This document shows positions 12,859 to 24,462 of a stretch of 64,000 bases of DNA, piece by piece. The stretch is from Druceiella hillmani (taxonomy: Eukaryota > Arthropoda > Insecta > Lepidoptera > Hepialidae), in assembly GCA_039881145.1 (NCBI GenBank), contig JAYKKI010000016.1:13770501-13834500 (forward strand), in the 5' to 3' direction. Positions within the stretch are counted from its first letter, which is position 1, and each line of letters begins with the position of its first letter. The notes under the pieces were generated by a model. It had not been told where the DNA came from, ran no database searches, and worked only from the letters and a program-made list of their open reading frames with translations. The translations under genes were made by a program, and so were the position numbers.

Positions 12859-14049
12859 CGTAGTGGATAGCTCTACAGCCCTGAGTCACAAACGGGTTGT
12901 AATAAAACACTAAACATGCATGGCAGTTGAATTAATAGATTTTCACCCTTATTGAATAAGAAAGTATTATAAAACAATTTTTTAAATGTAATTTCAAGGT
13001 TAATACATTTTTTTTTTCTTAAAAGTCTTTTGTAAAAACTTTAAATTTAACATGGCGATAAAGTTTATTAATCCGCTTATATTTTAAGAGCTTTTAGAAA
13101 GGGTAAATGAAGCAATATTTTCTTAATCCACTAGTCATGTGGGGAATCAATTGAAAGAACAAGTTAGGAGAGAAAAGGAAAGAACAAGTTTTTTTTAGTT
13201 TTGTCTGAGATAGTTAAGAGATATTGCTTAAAATATTCGCAACACTCGTCATCTTACACTTCTATCTTCGAAACTGTTAAAGTAAAATAAAACACACACA
13301 TAGATTATATCGAAGAAAATGTAGGATCTAGGATAATACCTATAGTTTACCTCTAATCTTCTAGTCAAATTTTACTAATCCTGTTTTTTCATGATTTTTG
13401 GCTCAGTAGTTTCAGAATTAAGGGGGGCTTTATTTTCGCATATTTTTTGATAAATATTGTTATTTGAAAAGAATTTAATAAAATTTTTCTGCAATCTCAT
13501 ATATTTCTTTCTGTAACGACATATGCCTAAGTATTTACGGCTTTCTCGCAGTGCAAGATATACTCGCATTTAATAGGTTTACATAGAAAATTAAATTACC
13601 ATTGAAAAATCAATTTTAGTAAGTTCAAATAGGTTCATATCGTATATGTAGTTTTGTCATTCTCAGAATAGTTATCTTACATCTCTCTGTATAACTCTCC
13701 TTAATAGAAATTGCCAAATTATTTGAGGGCGTTTTGCCCAGCCTCATGTTCAATTATTATTTTTGGCAACGTAACATCTTGTAAGGAAAAATTCTATCTT
13801 TAGGTAATTATTCTATTTGAATATGCCTCTCTCATCCTTTACAATCGTATTTTCTCATTAAGCACACAAAAGTATTAAAATAAGTAGAAAAAACAAGTAA
13901 ATTGTAATAATGAAATTATTACAATTTGTATGTAAAGTTAATTGCCATATTATAACGCCGCTTATATTCATTCACTATATGTATATAAATTTAAATAAAC
14001 GTTGATATAGGGTTTCATATAAATTATAACATAACGTTAAGTACTTTGC
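12859..14049. other. AT-rich non-coding stretch
   Basis: No gene seen. The minus-strand frame at 13375-13569 encodes a short lysine-rich peptide without motifs. Nothing else stands out. Confidence 0.5.
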
Positions 14050-14330
14050 TCCCCTTAACAGGGTATACAATAGTCTACGATATACGGCATGAGATCTACA
14101 ATGCCGTATTACGTTAAAGTTCGAAGCGGGCAGCATAACCGCAATTGCTAGTATTGCGGCTTTTGTTGGACGACGAACTTTAGCTGATTTTCAGAGATAT
14201 ATGAAGCTCACTTACTCAGCTGAAGTAATTTAAGTTAGGAAGATATGAGAGTATGAATTTATGTTCTAAGCTACATTACGAAATGTCTTCATCCGCCGAG
14301 ATTAATTAGCAGGGCGAAATTTAAGATTAG
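14050..14330. other. Complex block with nested palindromes
   Basis: Nested complementary segments include ATACGGCAT/ATGCCGTAT around 14085-14110, AAAGTTCG/CGAACTTT spanning about 14115-14183, and AACCGCAA/TTGCGG inside that. The 3' part has CCGCCGAGATTAATTAGCAG, with a TTAATTAG homeodomain-type site. It could be a regulatory island or a structured RNA; neither is proven. Confidence 0.3.
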
Positions 14331-14368
14331 AAATAATTCATGTGAAATACTGAGAAAGAGTATTTTTA

Positions 14369-14470
14369 GAAATTGTACTAAATTAGAAATATAATTTATT
14401 TAGCCGATAAATTATGAATGAGTAAGCCCATTCATAATTTGAATACAAGAGTTTTCAGTTCCACTCAAAT
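14369..14470. repeat. Direct repeat, copy 1 (102 bp)
   Basis: Nearly identical to 15143-15246. The unit starts GAAATTGTACTAAATTAG and ends CAGTTCCACTCAAAT, and carries an inner palindrome (AATTATGAATG and its complement, 8-bp loop). The copies differ mainly in a T-run and a few bases, so the duplication is young. Confidence 0.95.
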
Positions 14471-15142
14471 ATATTTGTTTCAAAGATGGTCATTAATAAA
14501 TAGGTTTGAAGACTTATTATCACTTGATTAGTTTTATAATTACAGTAGCTGGAGAGTGAATGTATTTAGCATGTTATCCCAAAATCAGAAAAAAAATTAG
14601 AAATATCATCTATAATGAATCCCATACGAAGGAAGTCTTAAGAAGCTTCTAGTTATGTAGATATGTTGGGAAGTATTATATTCATCGCTTAACAAAGGTC
14701 CCTTATTTAAATTTATAAATAAAACGACATTTTAATTCGAAAAAAACACATTTTTATGCATTATATTATATTTTTTTTAAATATAATATCTTTGTATTAC
14801 TCTTTATGTAATTAGGTAATTATTCAGTTTTAGATATGAGGAACGGGAAGGGATTTACAGACAAACTCACACCACCATTTGACGTAAGTGTAAAATTTAT
14901 AATAATTCTATAAGTAACGGGGTTAAACTTTGGAGAGATGAAGTAATGGGCGATAATACAGAAAAGTATAATAGGAGAAAATAGGAAATAAAATAATGTT
15001 CCACATAACGCAAGGAAACTATGTTGAAATCAATGTGTATTTTATAAAAATGCGATAAAACTTAATGAAAAATTCAGCAACATAGACTTTTAACTTCTAC
15101 ACTTAGCATTCCTCAGTTTTTTTTTGCATATTCTTGGAACAT

Positions 15143-15246
15143 GAAATTGTACTAAATTAGAAATATAATTTTTTTTTGGCCGATAAATTATGAATGAGTA
15201 AGCCCATTCATAATTTGAATACAAGAGTTTTCAGTTCCACTCAAAT
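15143..15246. repeat. Direct repeat, copy 2 (104 bp)
   Basis: Second copy of the 14369 unit, same orientation, about 670 bp downstream of the end of copy 1. The pair could be short terminal repeats of a decayed element or two insertions of one small family. The intervening sequence shows no coding capacity. Confidence 0.95.
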
Positions 15247-15639
15247 TGCGTTATTTTCTTTTTCGCAAGGATTAAAAATGAAATTACGTTTGCCATTATA
15301 TCTGTATTAACATTTCTGGTTAGAATCGCTGAAAACCATTTTTGCTTTAGTATAATACTATAAAGAAAAATTTAATTGTGGCAAAACATGCAATAAGACC
15401 TATAAGATTTGCTTTCAATTATTGTTATAATGAATATTACGAATGTAATAGAGTTTATTTAGTATTTTCCAGATAATTGTCAACGAATTATGTATTTCCA
15501 TGGAATTGTGAATATTATGTGTGCTTACATTTCAAACTATATCTACGTTTTACTATAAATCACAAAAAGATAAGCCTCGGATATTTCTTGAATACTTTGC
15601 ACTGGTATTGTTGGAAACGTCACAAAAAAGAAATGAAAT

Positions 15640-15980
15640 ATTAAACCTGACTCCACACGAAGATAGCCGCGATAAAATAACGGCCTGCCCTTATAACTCA
15701 CCGCTGGCCGCGCATTTGTTTTGGTTATTCAAAAAATGTGAAAAGCGAAACGAGATAAAAGGCAAAAGAGCCATGAATGATTAATTTGATGGGGTGAATT
15801 TCGCGAGTATCAATTTACGGTGCGCGAGATAAAAGCGAACACAGCATAATGACAGGTGAGCACGGACGCGATCGGCGCTCTTTATGACTTTCAAATGAAC
15901 CGCCTCTGCGGCGTGGGCATATTCTTTCAATATTTCGTGTGAATACGTGAGGGTAGTAGTGGATGTGTGAGGCGAGGGGG
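15640..15980. other. Complex-sequence block, possible regulatory element
   Basis: GC-richer island in AT-rich filler, including CGGTGCGCGAGATAAAAGCG, GCACGGACGCGATCGGCG and CTTTATGACTTTCAAATG, with several CpG and GATA/TTTATG-type words. An 87-codon open frame (15521-15784) covers only its left part and its peptide has no recognisable domain, so I do not call it a gene. Deep conservation would be needed to support regulatory function. Confidence 0.35.
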
Positions 15981-16689
15981 ATGTTTGGGTAATAAAAGGT
16001 GGAATTGTAATTTTATTGTATGTAGGTGAAATTATATGTTACTTGCTGAGTATGTTGTGTAATGTTTCGGTTTTGAGGTTAAAAATTATTTGTAATATTT
16101 TTTTCATTTCTACTTATATACAATCACTCTATCTCATATTTAAATACGTGAATAAATATTAAAATCGAACCATTATATCGTAAAAAAATTGTTTTTTTAT
16201 TATTTATCTATACACACCATATAACCAAAGTAGCCAGTAAAAAGTAAATAGTGAAAATTATACATTGAGATAATGATAAGAAAAAAGAAAACTATCAAGC
16301 ACGTGTAGGACTCGCACTATAAAGAACAATGTTTAGCTTATATATCCACTATCTAAGTGTGTACACTACTAAGTAAGTATATAAGCTATACATTATATAT
16401 TATTAGTATATTAGTTAAACATTTTAATTTATATACGATATCTATTAAGCCATTTGCCAATTATAATACTATTTTTCACCATTTAAATTTATAGTGTAGT
16501 ATATATTTTGCAATTGTAAAAATATCGTAAATTTGTAAAATTATGAGATATTATTGTAGTTTTTCTATAAATTTTAAGTAATTTTATAGAAATCTTATTA
16601 TTTTTGTAATTTTAGGTTCAGTACTTTCTAAAGAGATTTCGGAAATAAATTGGTTGGTGGGGATATATTTTTTGTTTGTTTTCCAGCGT

Positions 16690-17271
16690 TTCATTCGAAA
16701 TGTACTGCTTAAATTTATTTTTTAATTATATTATATACGTTAAAAGAGATTAAAAAGCATTTCGAATAATAGATTTTTCAGAAATTTTTGTATTAATATT
16801 TAATATTGACAAGTATGCAGGTTGATATATTACATCGCTATGTGGTATTTCAAATTTCTAAACGAAATGGTGAAAAAAACGGCTGTAATCAAATTTTATA
16901 TATTAGAAGGATAGGTGAGTGATGATATAAGGATCTAGATTTTTCTTTTATGCGGAAATAGAATGGTGAATGGGGACACTGTACATCTTGTTTAGCATTT
17001 ATTTAGATATACGGTCCTAAAATTTATTTTTCAAATTATATCTCATTTGAAAAATGTGGAATAAAATAAATGAAAATATGTAATTTGTCGCCTCTGAAAT
17101 TTTTGTTTAAATATTTTTTATTGACAAATATACAACTTAATATGTAATCACTATGTCTAATATCGAGTTTAAAAATCGTATGATTTCTGAAAGAAATTAG
17201 ATAGACGGACAGACATGTGATGATCTTATAAGTGACCATTTTCTTTTTTGACATATTTTATAAGGAATGGT

Positions 17272-17300
<29 letters not shown>
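16690..17300. repeat. Degenerate tandem duplication, unit about 300 bp
   Basis: Segment 16710-16990 and segment 17020-17300 share ordered similarity: AAATTTATTTTT lead-ins, then AAATTTTTGT, then TATTGACAA, then a diverged ATC.CTATGT. The second copy ends with AGACGGACAGACA, the complement of the TGTCTGTCCGT phrase that marks many arthropod interspersed repeats. The copies are well diverged. Confidence 0.5.

Positions 17301-17352
<52 letters not shown>
17275..17352. repeat. (AC)n(AT)n compound microsatellite
   Basis: About 30 bp of AC dinucleotides followed through GT by about 46 bp of AT dinucleotides. Confidence 0.97.
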
Positions 17353-17355
<3 letters not shown>

Positions 17356-18315
17356 CAAAAGCCATTTAAACATACTTCTGTTCATTAATCGACCAGTTTC
17401 TTATTGGGCATTCAGAAATAAGATAATTCCTATATCTTTTTAAACAACCTTCAAAACTCTCGTAAAAATGGTTAACATTTTAAATTCAAATACCTATTTG
17501 CCGAGTTTTTCTTCTGTTCCTCTTTATTTCATTATTCGTTCCCTAATGCCGATATGCTACATGCTACATGTTACGTTTTAATTTTTTTTTATTTATATTT
17601 TTTAACTTCTTTGCTAAACTTAATTCTAGCAGTCCCATATAACCTACCATGACAATATTATTCCTCTAAACTTACGAGATTTCAGTAAAATTGTATGATG
17701 AATAAGTGAGCAGCTCATTCTAAGGTCACTATTTGAAAGATAGGATTTAAATTAGTCAGCACCAAAATCTACATGAATTAATATATTAGTGTATAAATTA
17801 TAAATCACATATTTTTCACATTTAGGGACGTCTTGAAATAAAATATGATTAGAAAGAACTGAGAAATTTGTCGAAAAGTTGCCAGTGTGTATAAAAATAT
17901 TTTAAGCAAACATATAAATATGGTAATTGGTTTAAAGCCTTTTTATTGTGTAGAATATGTTACTTTAGGCAATGGAATTATGTAGATTTTTTTCCATTAT
18001 AATGAGAAATTAGTATTTCTTAAAGAGATACTGAATATCTTGGCTAGTATTAGAGTATTTGTGTTGCTATAATTTGTTTAAATATATAACTATTGGTTTA
18101 AAATTCTATACAACAATTGCGGGAAGGATTTATTAAATTTCTGAAAGATTTGTCTTGGTTTCAGTGTTTCAATAAAATATTAAAACTTGCTTATGATTAA
18201 AATATAAGTTGGAAATAATATAACTTGATATTAAATTGATTTTCTATGGCAAGGATATGTAACGAGAACGTATTTTCCTGGTTTTGCTGTGGGTTTGCTG
18301 GTTTTCTGGTTATAT

Positions 18316-18503
18316 GGCTTCTAACATTAGACTTCTAATATTATTGTCTATTAAATAAGTGGGATTTCTGACATTACCGTCTAAATAGCTGAGACGTCCA
18401 ATACTATTGTCTTTAAATATATATAATTATCATTAAATAGCTGGGACTTCTAACAGTACTGCCTTTAATTAGCTGAGTTTTCTAACATTTTTGTCCTTAA
18501 ATA
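18316..18503. repeat. Degenerate minisatellite, unit about 30 bp
   Basis: Five or six imperfect units follow the pattern GRGACTTCTAACATTATTG then TCTTTAAATAGCT. One unit is interrupted by an ATATATAATTAT insertion. Divergence between units indicates an old array. Confidence 0.75.
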
Positions 18504-18664
18504 GAATTTGAACTATTTGTATAAATATTTTAATTTATCATTTATTTCAATGTTTTTAATATTAAAAACCAGTTTAGAAAAAAAATATTGGAACAATTTA
18601 ACTTAAATGTTTCTAAATAACTTAACCTTTTTGGATTTATAGGTTGTCTTGCAAATCCTAATAG

Positions 18665-18760
18665 GGGATATCTTGTTTATGCGTATAACTTTAAGTGAGA
18701 AAAGAATTTTAAGGGATATCTTGTTTACGGGTATAACTTTGAGTGGGAAGAGAATAAATT
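18665..18760. repeat. 48-bp tandem duplication
   Basis: GGGATATCTTGTTTAYGSG and the following TATAACTTTRAGTGRGAA occur at 18665 and again at 18713. The period is a multiple of three and both copies sit in a 76-codon open frame, but the peptide has no known motif, so this is treated as a repeat. Confidence 0.9.
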
Positions 18761-18916
18761 TATTTGCTATGATTATTAATTATACAAATACTAATTCAAG
18801 TGCAAAGCTCAATGGCTTAACAATTATTCATAAAATTAACATAAATAAAAGAGAGGAATTATTTAAATTGAAATATTGAATTAAAATAAAACACTATTTA
18901 TACTTTTACGATATGT

Positions 18917-18917
18917 C

Positions 18918-18988
<71 letters not shown>

Positions 18989-18989
18989 T
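18917..18989. repeat. (AT)n microsatellite
   Basis: About 73 bp of nearly pure AT dinucleotides with AAT and GT interruptions. Confidence 0.95.
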
Positions 18990-19397
18990 GCTTACGATTT
19001 TACCTAAAACGTATGCATATTTTATTCGTAGTGTTCGATAAATATAAAAGACACGGGGGAGCAATAAATTTGAAGGAGTAAATAGTTTATTCTTAAATTA
19101 TTAGAAATAGTTTATCAGAAACGCTATGTACCCTCAAAAGTTAAAATTTTTATACGTATGTAAATATTCATGAAATCCCCAAGTGCGAGCTTTAATTTTA
19201 CTTAAAAAGTTCATTGATTTTTTAATAATTTAAAATGTCATTAAAGTTCATAAGAATTTGTTTCATTGATAATTCAATTAAAAATAGATTCGTTGCAACA
19301 CCAAAATAATATTTCTCATTTTGCCGTCATTATGACTGATTCAACGATTGTGTAAAATGATAACTTTCGTATTATACGTCATTAATATAGTTAATAT

Positions 19398-19445
19398 TAT
19401 CCGGTTGTAAATATATTCTCTTATCCGGTTGTAAATATATACTCG
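19398..19445. repeat. Short tandem duplication plus small hairpin
   Basis: TATCCGGTTGTAAATATAT occurs twice, about 25 bp apart. Directly downstream CTCGTCCT and AGGACGAG form an 8-bp stem. Confidence 0.85.
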
Positions 19446-19779
19446 TCCTAATTTGCGCTTGGAGGACGAGAGCACTGAAAATTGGCTTCGGTTTCTAAAA
19501 GATGTTAAATTGTCCCAGTATGAAAATCAATGGCCGAAAACCTAATTTGTTTTACAAGTATAGTCAAGTTTTCAATTTTATCTGAGTTTTGTATTCTCAA
19601 TTGCGGTGTGTTTACATAACAACACAAAGTTTAGTTAATGTAAACCGATGACTTATACGAGTATGGTACTGATAAAAAAAATAAAATTTTCTTTCCAATT
19701 AAGAAAAACTTATTTAAGCAAAAAACAGTGATCCAACAAATAATTATAAATCCATACCGCAATTCGACTCAGAGCCCCT

Positions 19780-20150
19780 TATTCCCCATCACCACCACCA
19801 CACACGTAAACAAACGCGAATTCGAAGGCTCACAGGCCACGTTGTTTCCAATTAGAGCTTCAAAACTTTTAATTGGAGAAAACGTGCAATTTACGCCGAG
19901 TTAAACGAAGCTAATTGCTTGTTTTAACATCCTACAGCAAAATCGTTTCAAACTCCTCATTATGTATTCCTGATCAAAGGCTTTTATGAAGCTTCCATGT
20001 CTTATTTGCAGACATGGAAATCTGGTTCGGTGTAATGTGCTGGAAATTAGTGAGGGGCAATCTTTGAGATATGTCGGTGGGCGCGGTACTGCGGTTTGGG
20101 CCTCTGCCGATGTTAATGAACGGCTTTATTCTCCGTTGCGTGATTAAAAA
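19780..20150. other. Complex-sequence block rich in homeodomain-type sites
   Basis: Island of balanced composition with repeated TAATT cores: CCAATTAGAGC, TTTTAATTGGAG, GCTAATTGCTTG, plus GCAATTTACGCC and CCTGATCAAAGG. TAATTG/CAATTA words are preferred by Antennapedia and Engrailed-class homeodomains. AATCTGGTTCGG and GGTGGGCGCGGTACTGCGG add GC-rich ends. No open frame crosses it. It is the best-looking candidate developmental enhancer here, but this is inference from words alone. Confidence 0.4.
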
Positions 20151-20362
20151 TTTAACTTAATTATTTTAAAAATTTAATTTAATTATAGCTTTATTTTGGA
20201 TCAAGCTGCAACTGTTTTTACATAAATTATGAGAGGTAGAATTTAGTTACAATTAAAATGATTTTGAATTTCATGAGTATTTAAGTTACATAATCAAAAT
20301 TTGAAGAAAATTCCACAATAAAAATGATTTACTTTCATAAAATGGCGTAAAATATTTGTTTT

Positions 20363-20381
20363 ATATGTATATATATATGTA

Positions 20382-20440
<59 letters not shown>
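20363..20440. repeat. (AT)n microsatellite
   Basis: About 78 bp of AT dinucleotides with a few GT and AC interruptions. Confidence 0.95.
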
Positions 20441-20443
<3 letters not shown>

Positions 20444-20542
20444 TGCTTACAGTATTTTTCAAATTATTAATATTTAGTTATGGATTTAAATTTATTGTAA
20501 TAAAAGCAAAAGAAATTAGAGTTTGTTTTTAGATAAAGTTAT

Positions 20543-20554
20543 TATATAAATATA

Positions 20555-20624
<70 letters not shown>
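20543..20624. repeat. (AT)n microsatellite
   Basis: About 82 bp of TA dinucleotides with one TACA interruption, only about 100 bp from the array at 20363-20440. Confidence 0.95.
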
Positions 20625-20629
<5 letters not shown>

Positions 20630-22085
20630 TTATACAGATGTATATATAAAGAAGTTGTTTTTTTATATCTATAACAGGAACAGTGAATTAAATGAAAAAT
20701 ACCTTTTTTTTAGTATTATTCACTTTAAAACGAAATAATGAAACCCTTATAAAATCACTCACGTTTCCATCTATCTGTCCGTATGTCATAGTTACTACAC
20801 AATTATTTTGTATGGAAATTTTTGAGGAAGCAAATAAACTATTCGAATTTTTTGACGTCAAATGCTAATCGAAAGAGTCCATTTTAGAATTTTATGTACA
20901 ATAGATCTAGAAATTTTACTAAAAATGTACATAAATTTTATCTCAAATATTTTTTCTTAGAAATTGTTCAAATTTTAAAGGCCGCATAAAGTGCACAAAA
21001 TTAATTTTTTCTGCATATATCCCACACGATAACTCACTTGAAGGAGAAATTATAGGGTATTACAAAACTTTTTTATTAGAATGTTGATATGTATGAATGA
21101 TATTATTTAGAGATGTTAATGGAAAATGTCCATGAAAATATGTTCCTCTCTCGTATCAATAAAACTACTAAAATAAAAATGATGAAAAACAGCCTTACTA
21201 GAAGTACAACCGGAAGACTATAGGAAAACCGTAGTAAAAATTAAAACGACTCTGCGGTTGTGAATATGGCGATATGCGATATATTTATTTGTTGATAAAA
21301 CATTAATATTTGAAATTAGTTTAATAGAAATATTGTGTACCCCTAAATGTTTATATCTATCTAAGAGTGTACGGAATCTGCAAAATTACCTCCATAACAT
21401 AACAAAACAAGGAAGGTTATTCATTTAAATACGTTCTTGTTTGTATATTTAGGGGTACCTGTTCTCTGCTAACTTTAAAAATAATTAATTCATTGTTTTT
21501 CGTTTCGTTTGCATTGAATTATTTGTTACAAAACCTTCATATATATTAATTGAAGAAATTGTGTTGTAGTTACCCGCAGTTTTACTTAAGTCAACTGCAC
21601 TTCGATTGTTTTGGTCGTTTTAGGTTAATAATAAATAATCCCATTATCCTTAGTCAGCTGACATGTTTTCCTTTCTTTTTAAGTTTAGAATATAGCAATT
21701 ATTTTTTTATATCTTAGCAAATACAGCAGGTGATACTTTATTGAAAATTTGTATTGGTGATCGCAAACTATCAAAGAGAACATGCAGAACAACAGATAAA
21801 AATTACAAAAATACTCGGTACATCATCTCAAAACTATATGGAAGGAAGGCACTGAAATCACAATCTGAATCCGTGTAGTAGTTCTTCAGTGAAGTACGGT
21901 CAAAAGGAGTGAAAAACAGACAGCACTGAAAAATCATGGCTTTCTCCTATAATTTATTTATAGTTATTGAGATTATTTCAACCAAAAGCTCATAAAAGCA
22001 GTTTTTTGCGTTTTTGGTTTTATTGTATATGTGATTATTTTCGAAGTATATGGTAAACTTTAGATCACCTTTGTGAATAAACTGC

Positions 22086-22172
22086 TAGAAATGGTAATCA
22101 CTAGGATCACAAGAAACAGTAATTACTATAGTCATTCGAAAGAGTAATTCCCAGGATTACTAGGAGTAAACT
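22086..22172. repeat. Degenerate short tandem repeat
   Basis: Three diverged units of about 30 bp built on GTAATYACTAGGATCAC: GGTAATCACTAGGATCAC, CAGTAATTACTATAGTCAT and GAGTAATTCCCAGGATTAC. Confidence 0.6.
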
Positions 22173-22345
22173 GTATGTATTAAACTCAATGAATTTCTTA
22201 CACATTCTGTCAAAATTCTTTACAGTTTAAAATACTTTCGTTGTTTAATAAATGTATCTATCAGATGAATGTTTATGTCTTTGCATGCCTTGCTTCAGCA
22301 CCTTTATAATAAGCTAACGTGATGTTATGAATGATGAATGAACTA

Positions 22346-22387
22346 ATATGTTCTAGTATATTAAATATTGAATATACTAGAACGTAA
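22346..22387. repeat. Small palindrome
   Basis: Arms GTTCTAGTATATT and AATATACTAGAAC are exact complements around an 8-nt AT-rich loop, with two or three further pairs outside. Too AT-rich and short to argue for function. Confidence 0.7.
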
Positions 22388-22654
22388 TAGACATATTCAT
22401 AGAAATAATTCTCTGCAATGTTAATCCACCGGACTATTTACGAATTTGTTTTTATTTTTAGACAGCTTTTTAAATGCTTCGTTTCAACTTTTATATTATG
22501 AAATACCCATGAAAGAAATGTCAATTTTATGAAATATAACATTGTGTCCAATGTTTATTTCAAAGTAAATTCATAGAGCATTTATTATCAAATAATTAAA
22601 AATTAATATATAAACAAATATCAGCAAATAATATTACAAATGCGATAATAATTT

Positions 22655-22873
22655 TTGTTGTCTGCTAATTTGTCTCACTTTCACCTTTTAATTATACAAC
22701 CAATCTCAATGAAATTTTGTCTACATGTATTTGCAGAGATTGGAATATAATGTTCATCGCCATAATATTATTCACTTAAAACTTCTTTCTTTTGATTCCC
22801 TTGAATCTTAAATTACTTAGCTACAATTTTTCCCTTTCCACGCGAGTGAAACTGCGGATCAAAGCTAGGTATG
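22655..22873 (+). mobile_element. Decayed interspersed repeat with arthropod-type tail
   Basis: Opens with GTCTGCTAATTTGTCTCAC, then CTTTCACC, then a phrase like TCAATGAAATTTTGT, and ends CCACGCGAGTGAAACTGCGG followed by ATCAAAGCTAG. This order (TGTCTG, CTTTCACG, GATGAAATTTGGT, then CGCGGGCAAAAGCTAG) matches a repeat class that recurs across insect genomes. I know it by its tail and cannot assign its superfamily. An opposite-facing relative lies at 55805-55995. Confidence 0.6.
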
Positions 22874-22879
22874 TATATA

Positions 22880-23240
22880 AAGAAAATAAAATCAAGTCCG
22901 CTCCGTCCGCACATTCGCCATACAACCTCCAATTACACAGCGACCGGACGATATATCTTCACCAAGATACGCGTTATGGCTTACGTGACTCACATACAAC
23001 GCCGTAACCACATTTCTCGCCATCATAACGGTCCGAGGAAACTTTTTCAATCGCTTATTTTATATTTTATTTTATTAGTTGCCCTCAAACTAATGGCGTA
23101 ATAAACATCACAGTAATAATCAGCAGGGTTGGTATTATTGCGGCGGTTTATTTATGGCGATATTACTTGTGCAGTTATTCGCTTAAATAATATCACGTTT
23201 CATATTGCATTTGCTGTTTTTGTGTCGTCTGCGATTGTTG
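22880..23240. other. Complex-sequence block, possible regulatory element
   Basis: Balanced composition with AAGTCCGCTCCGTCCGCAC, CAGCGACCGGACG, CCAAGATACGCGTTATGGC, AATGGCGTAATAAACATC and GGCGGTTTATTTATGGCG. TTTATTG/TTTATGG-like words suit Hox or Caudal-type factors. Two overlapping open frames (71 and 76 codons) cover its first half in different phases with no recognisable domain. Its left edge abuts the repeat ending at 22873. Confidence 0.35.
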
Positions 23241-24462
23241 GGTGGAATAATAAGTATTTATTTGTTTATTTATAGCTAGTGTACATAGTTTAAAAATAAC
23301 ATATAATAGACATTTTTGAGAAAAAAAATTTTATAGCTGGAATTCACTCAAAAACAATGCAATCAGTGCATTGAAATTTTGGATTATTATGACAGATGGT
23401 CTCTCGGTTGCAATAAAGTGCGCATTTGGATGTGTTTGTAGCAAAATTTAATTTAATTGTGGTGAGTTATTTAATAATGTAATAATTGAAAAAAATTAAC
23501 AGTTATCTCTAAGTTTTTATTGAGTAATTTCTAAAATTACCAGTAATAGGGGGTCTCCCTACGTGAACTCATATGAAAAATATGCCATAGCAATATTTGG
23601 GTTATATGTTATTATTGGAAGTAATTTGTCTTGAAATTAAAGAAGCCATCCTGATGTGTTCTGTCAATTTATACACCTTAAAATGCAAAACTTAGTTTCA
23701 CAAAGAACTCAATATTAAAAATGAAGTGGCTTTTTAATAATCGGATGATATAAATATAAGCCAACTGAATTTAAAAACACACGTAAAATATTTTCGAAAT
23801 TTCATTATGTGTAATATTTGCCAAAATAATTTTTTCAATTACAGCTATGATTTAAGTTAAATAACCAGTTTAAAATTGTGATTCTTTTTCGGTAACCATG
23901 TTCAGTTTGATAGTATATTAGAATAAAGCAGATATAAGAATGAATTTCATTTGTGTACTGTTTTTAGTTCGTGTTATTTTCGTGTTTGTCTTCAATTCGA
24001 AACTTTCTTCCCTTTAATTTATCTTTTTTTCAATTCATCCCTTAACTCTGCATTTTAGTTTTTTTAGTTCGTCCCTTAACACTGTCTTCAAGTTTCTGTA
24101 ACCTCAAAGGAAAAATAAGAACTCTTAAAGTGTCACCCACCTAGGCTTGTCTGTCTGTAACAAAAGTTTTATCTTCCTTTAAAATACGTGTTTTCAGAAC
24201 TTCATGAAAAACGGTTCCAGGGATATTGTTGAATTTTTTAAGTTGGTCTGATGTAGTAGCTTGAGTTTTAGCATATTTATAAAGAAAATTAATCCACACT
24301 TGTTACACACATCTTTATATCGTACAATCTCCATGCCGCTATTTCAAGCATCTTACTCGCTCTATCTAGTCTACTTATTTTTTTCTTATATTATAATCTC
24401 GATGAATCTATTGCTATTGTTCTTGGCATCCAAAAGAATACGAAGGTTGTATTTTTTTATTT
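23241..24462. other. AT-rich non-coding stretch
   Basis: No gene seen. Near 24150 the phrase GTCTGTCTGTAACAAAAG resembles the start of the repeat class at 22655, but too little follows to call a copy. Confidence 0.45.

Noticed and set aside
20745..20870. CTATCTGTCCGTATGTCA phrase, like the same repeat class
   Set aside because: Only the first phrase and a loose TGGAAATTTTTG follow; too decayed to annotate with confidence.
24140..24250. GTCTGTCTG phrase, like the arthropod repeat
   Set aside because: The phrases that should follow are not convincing, so no copy is called.
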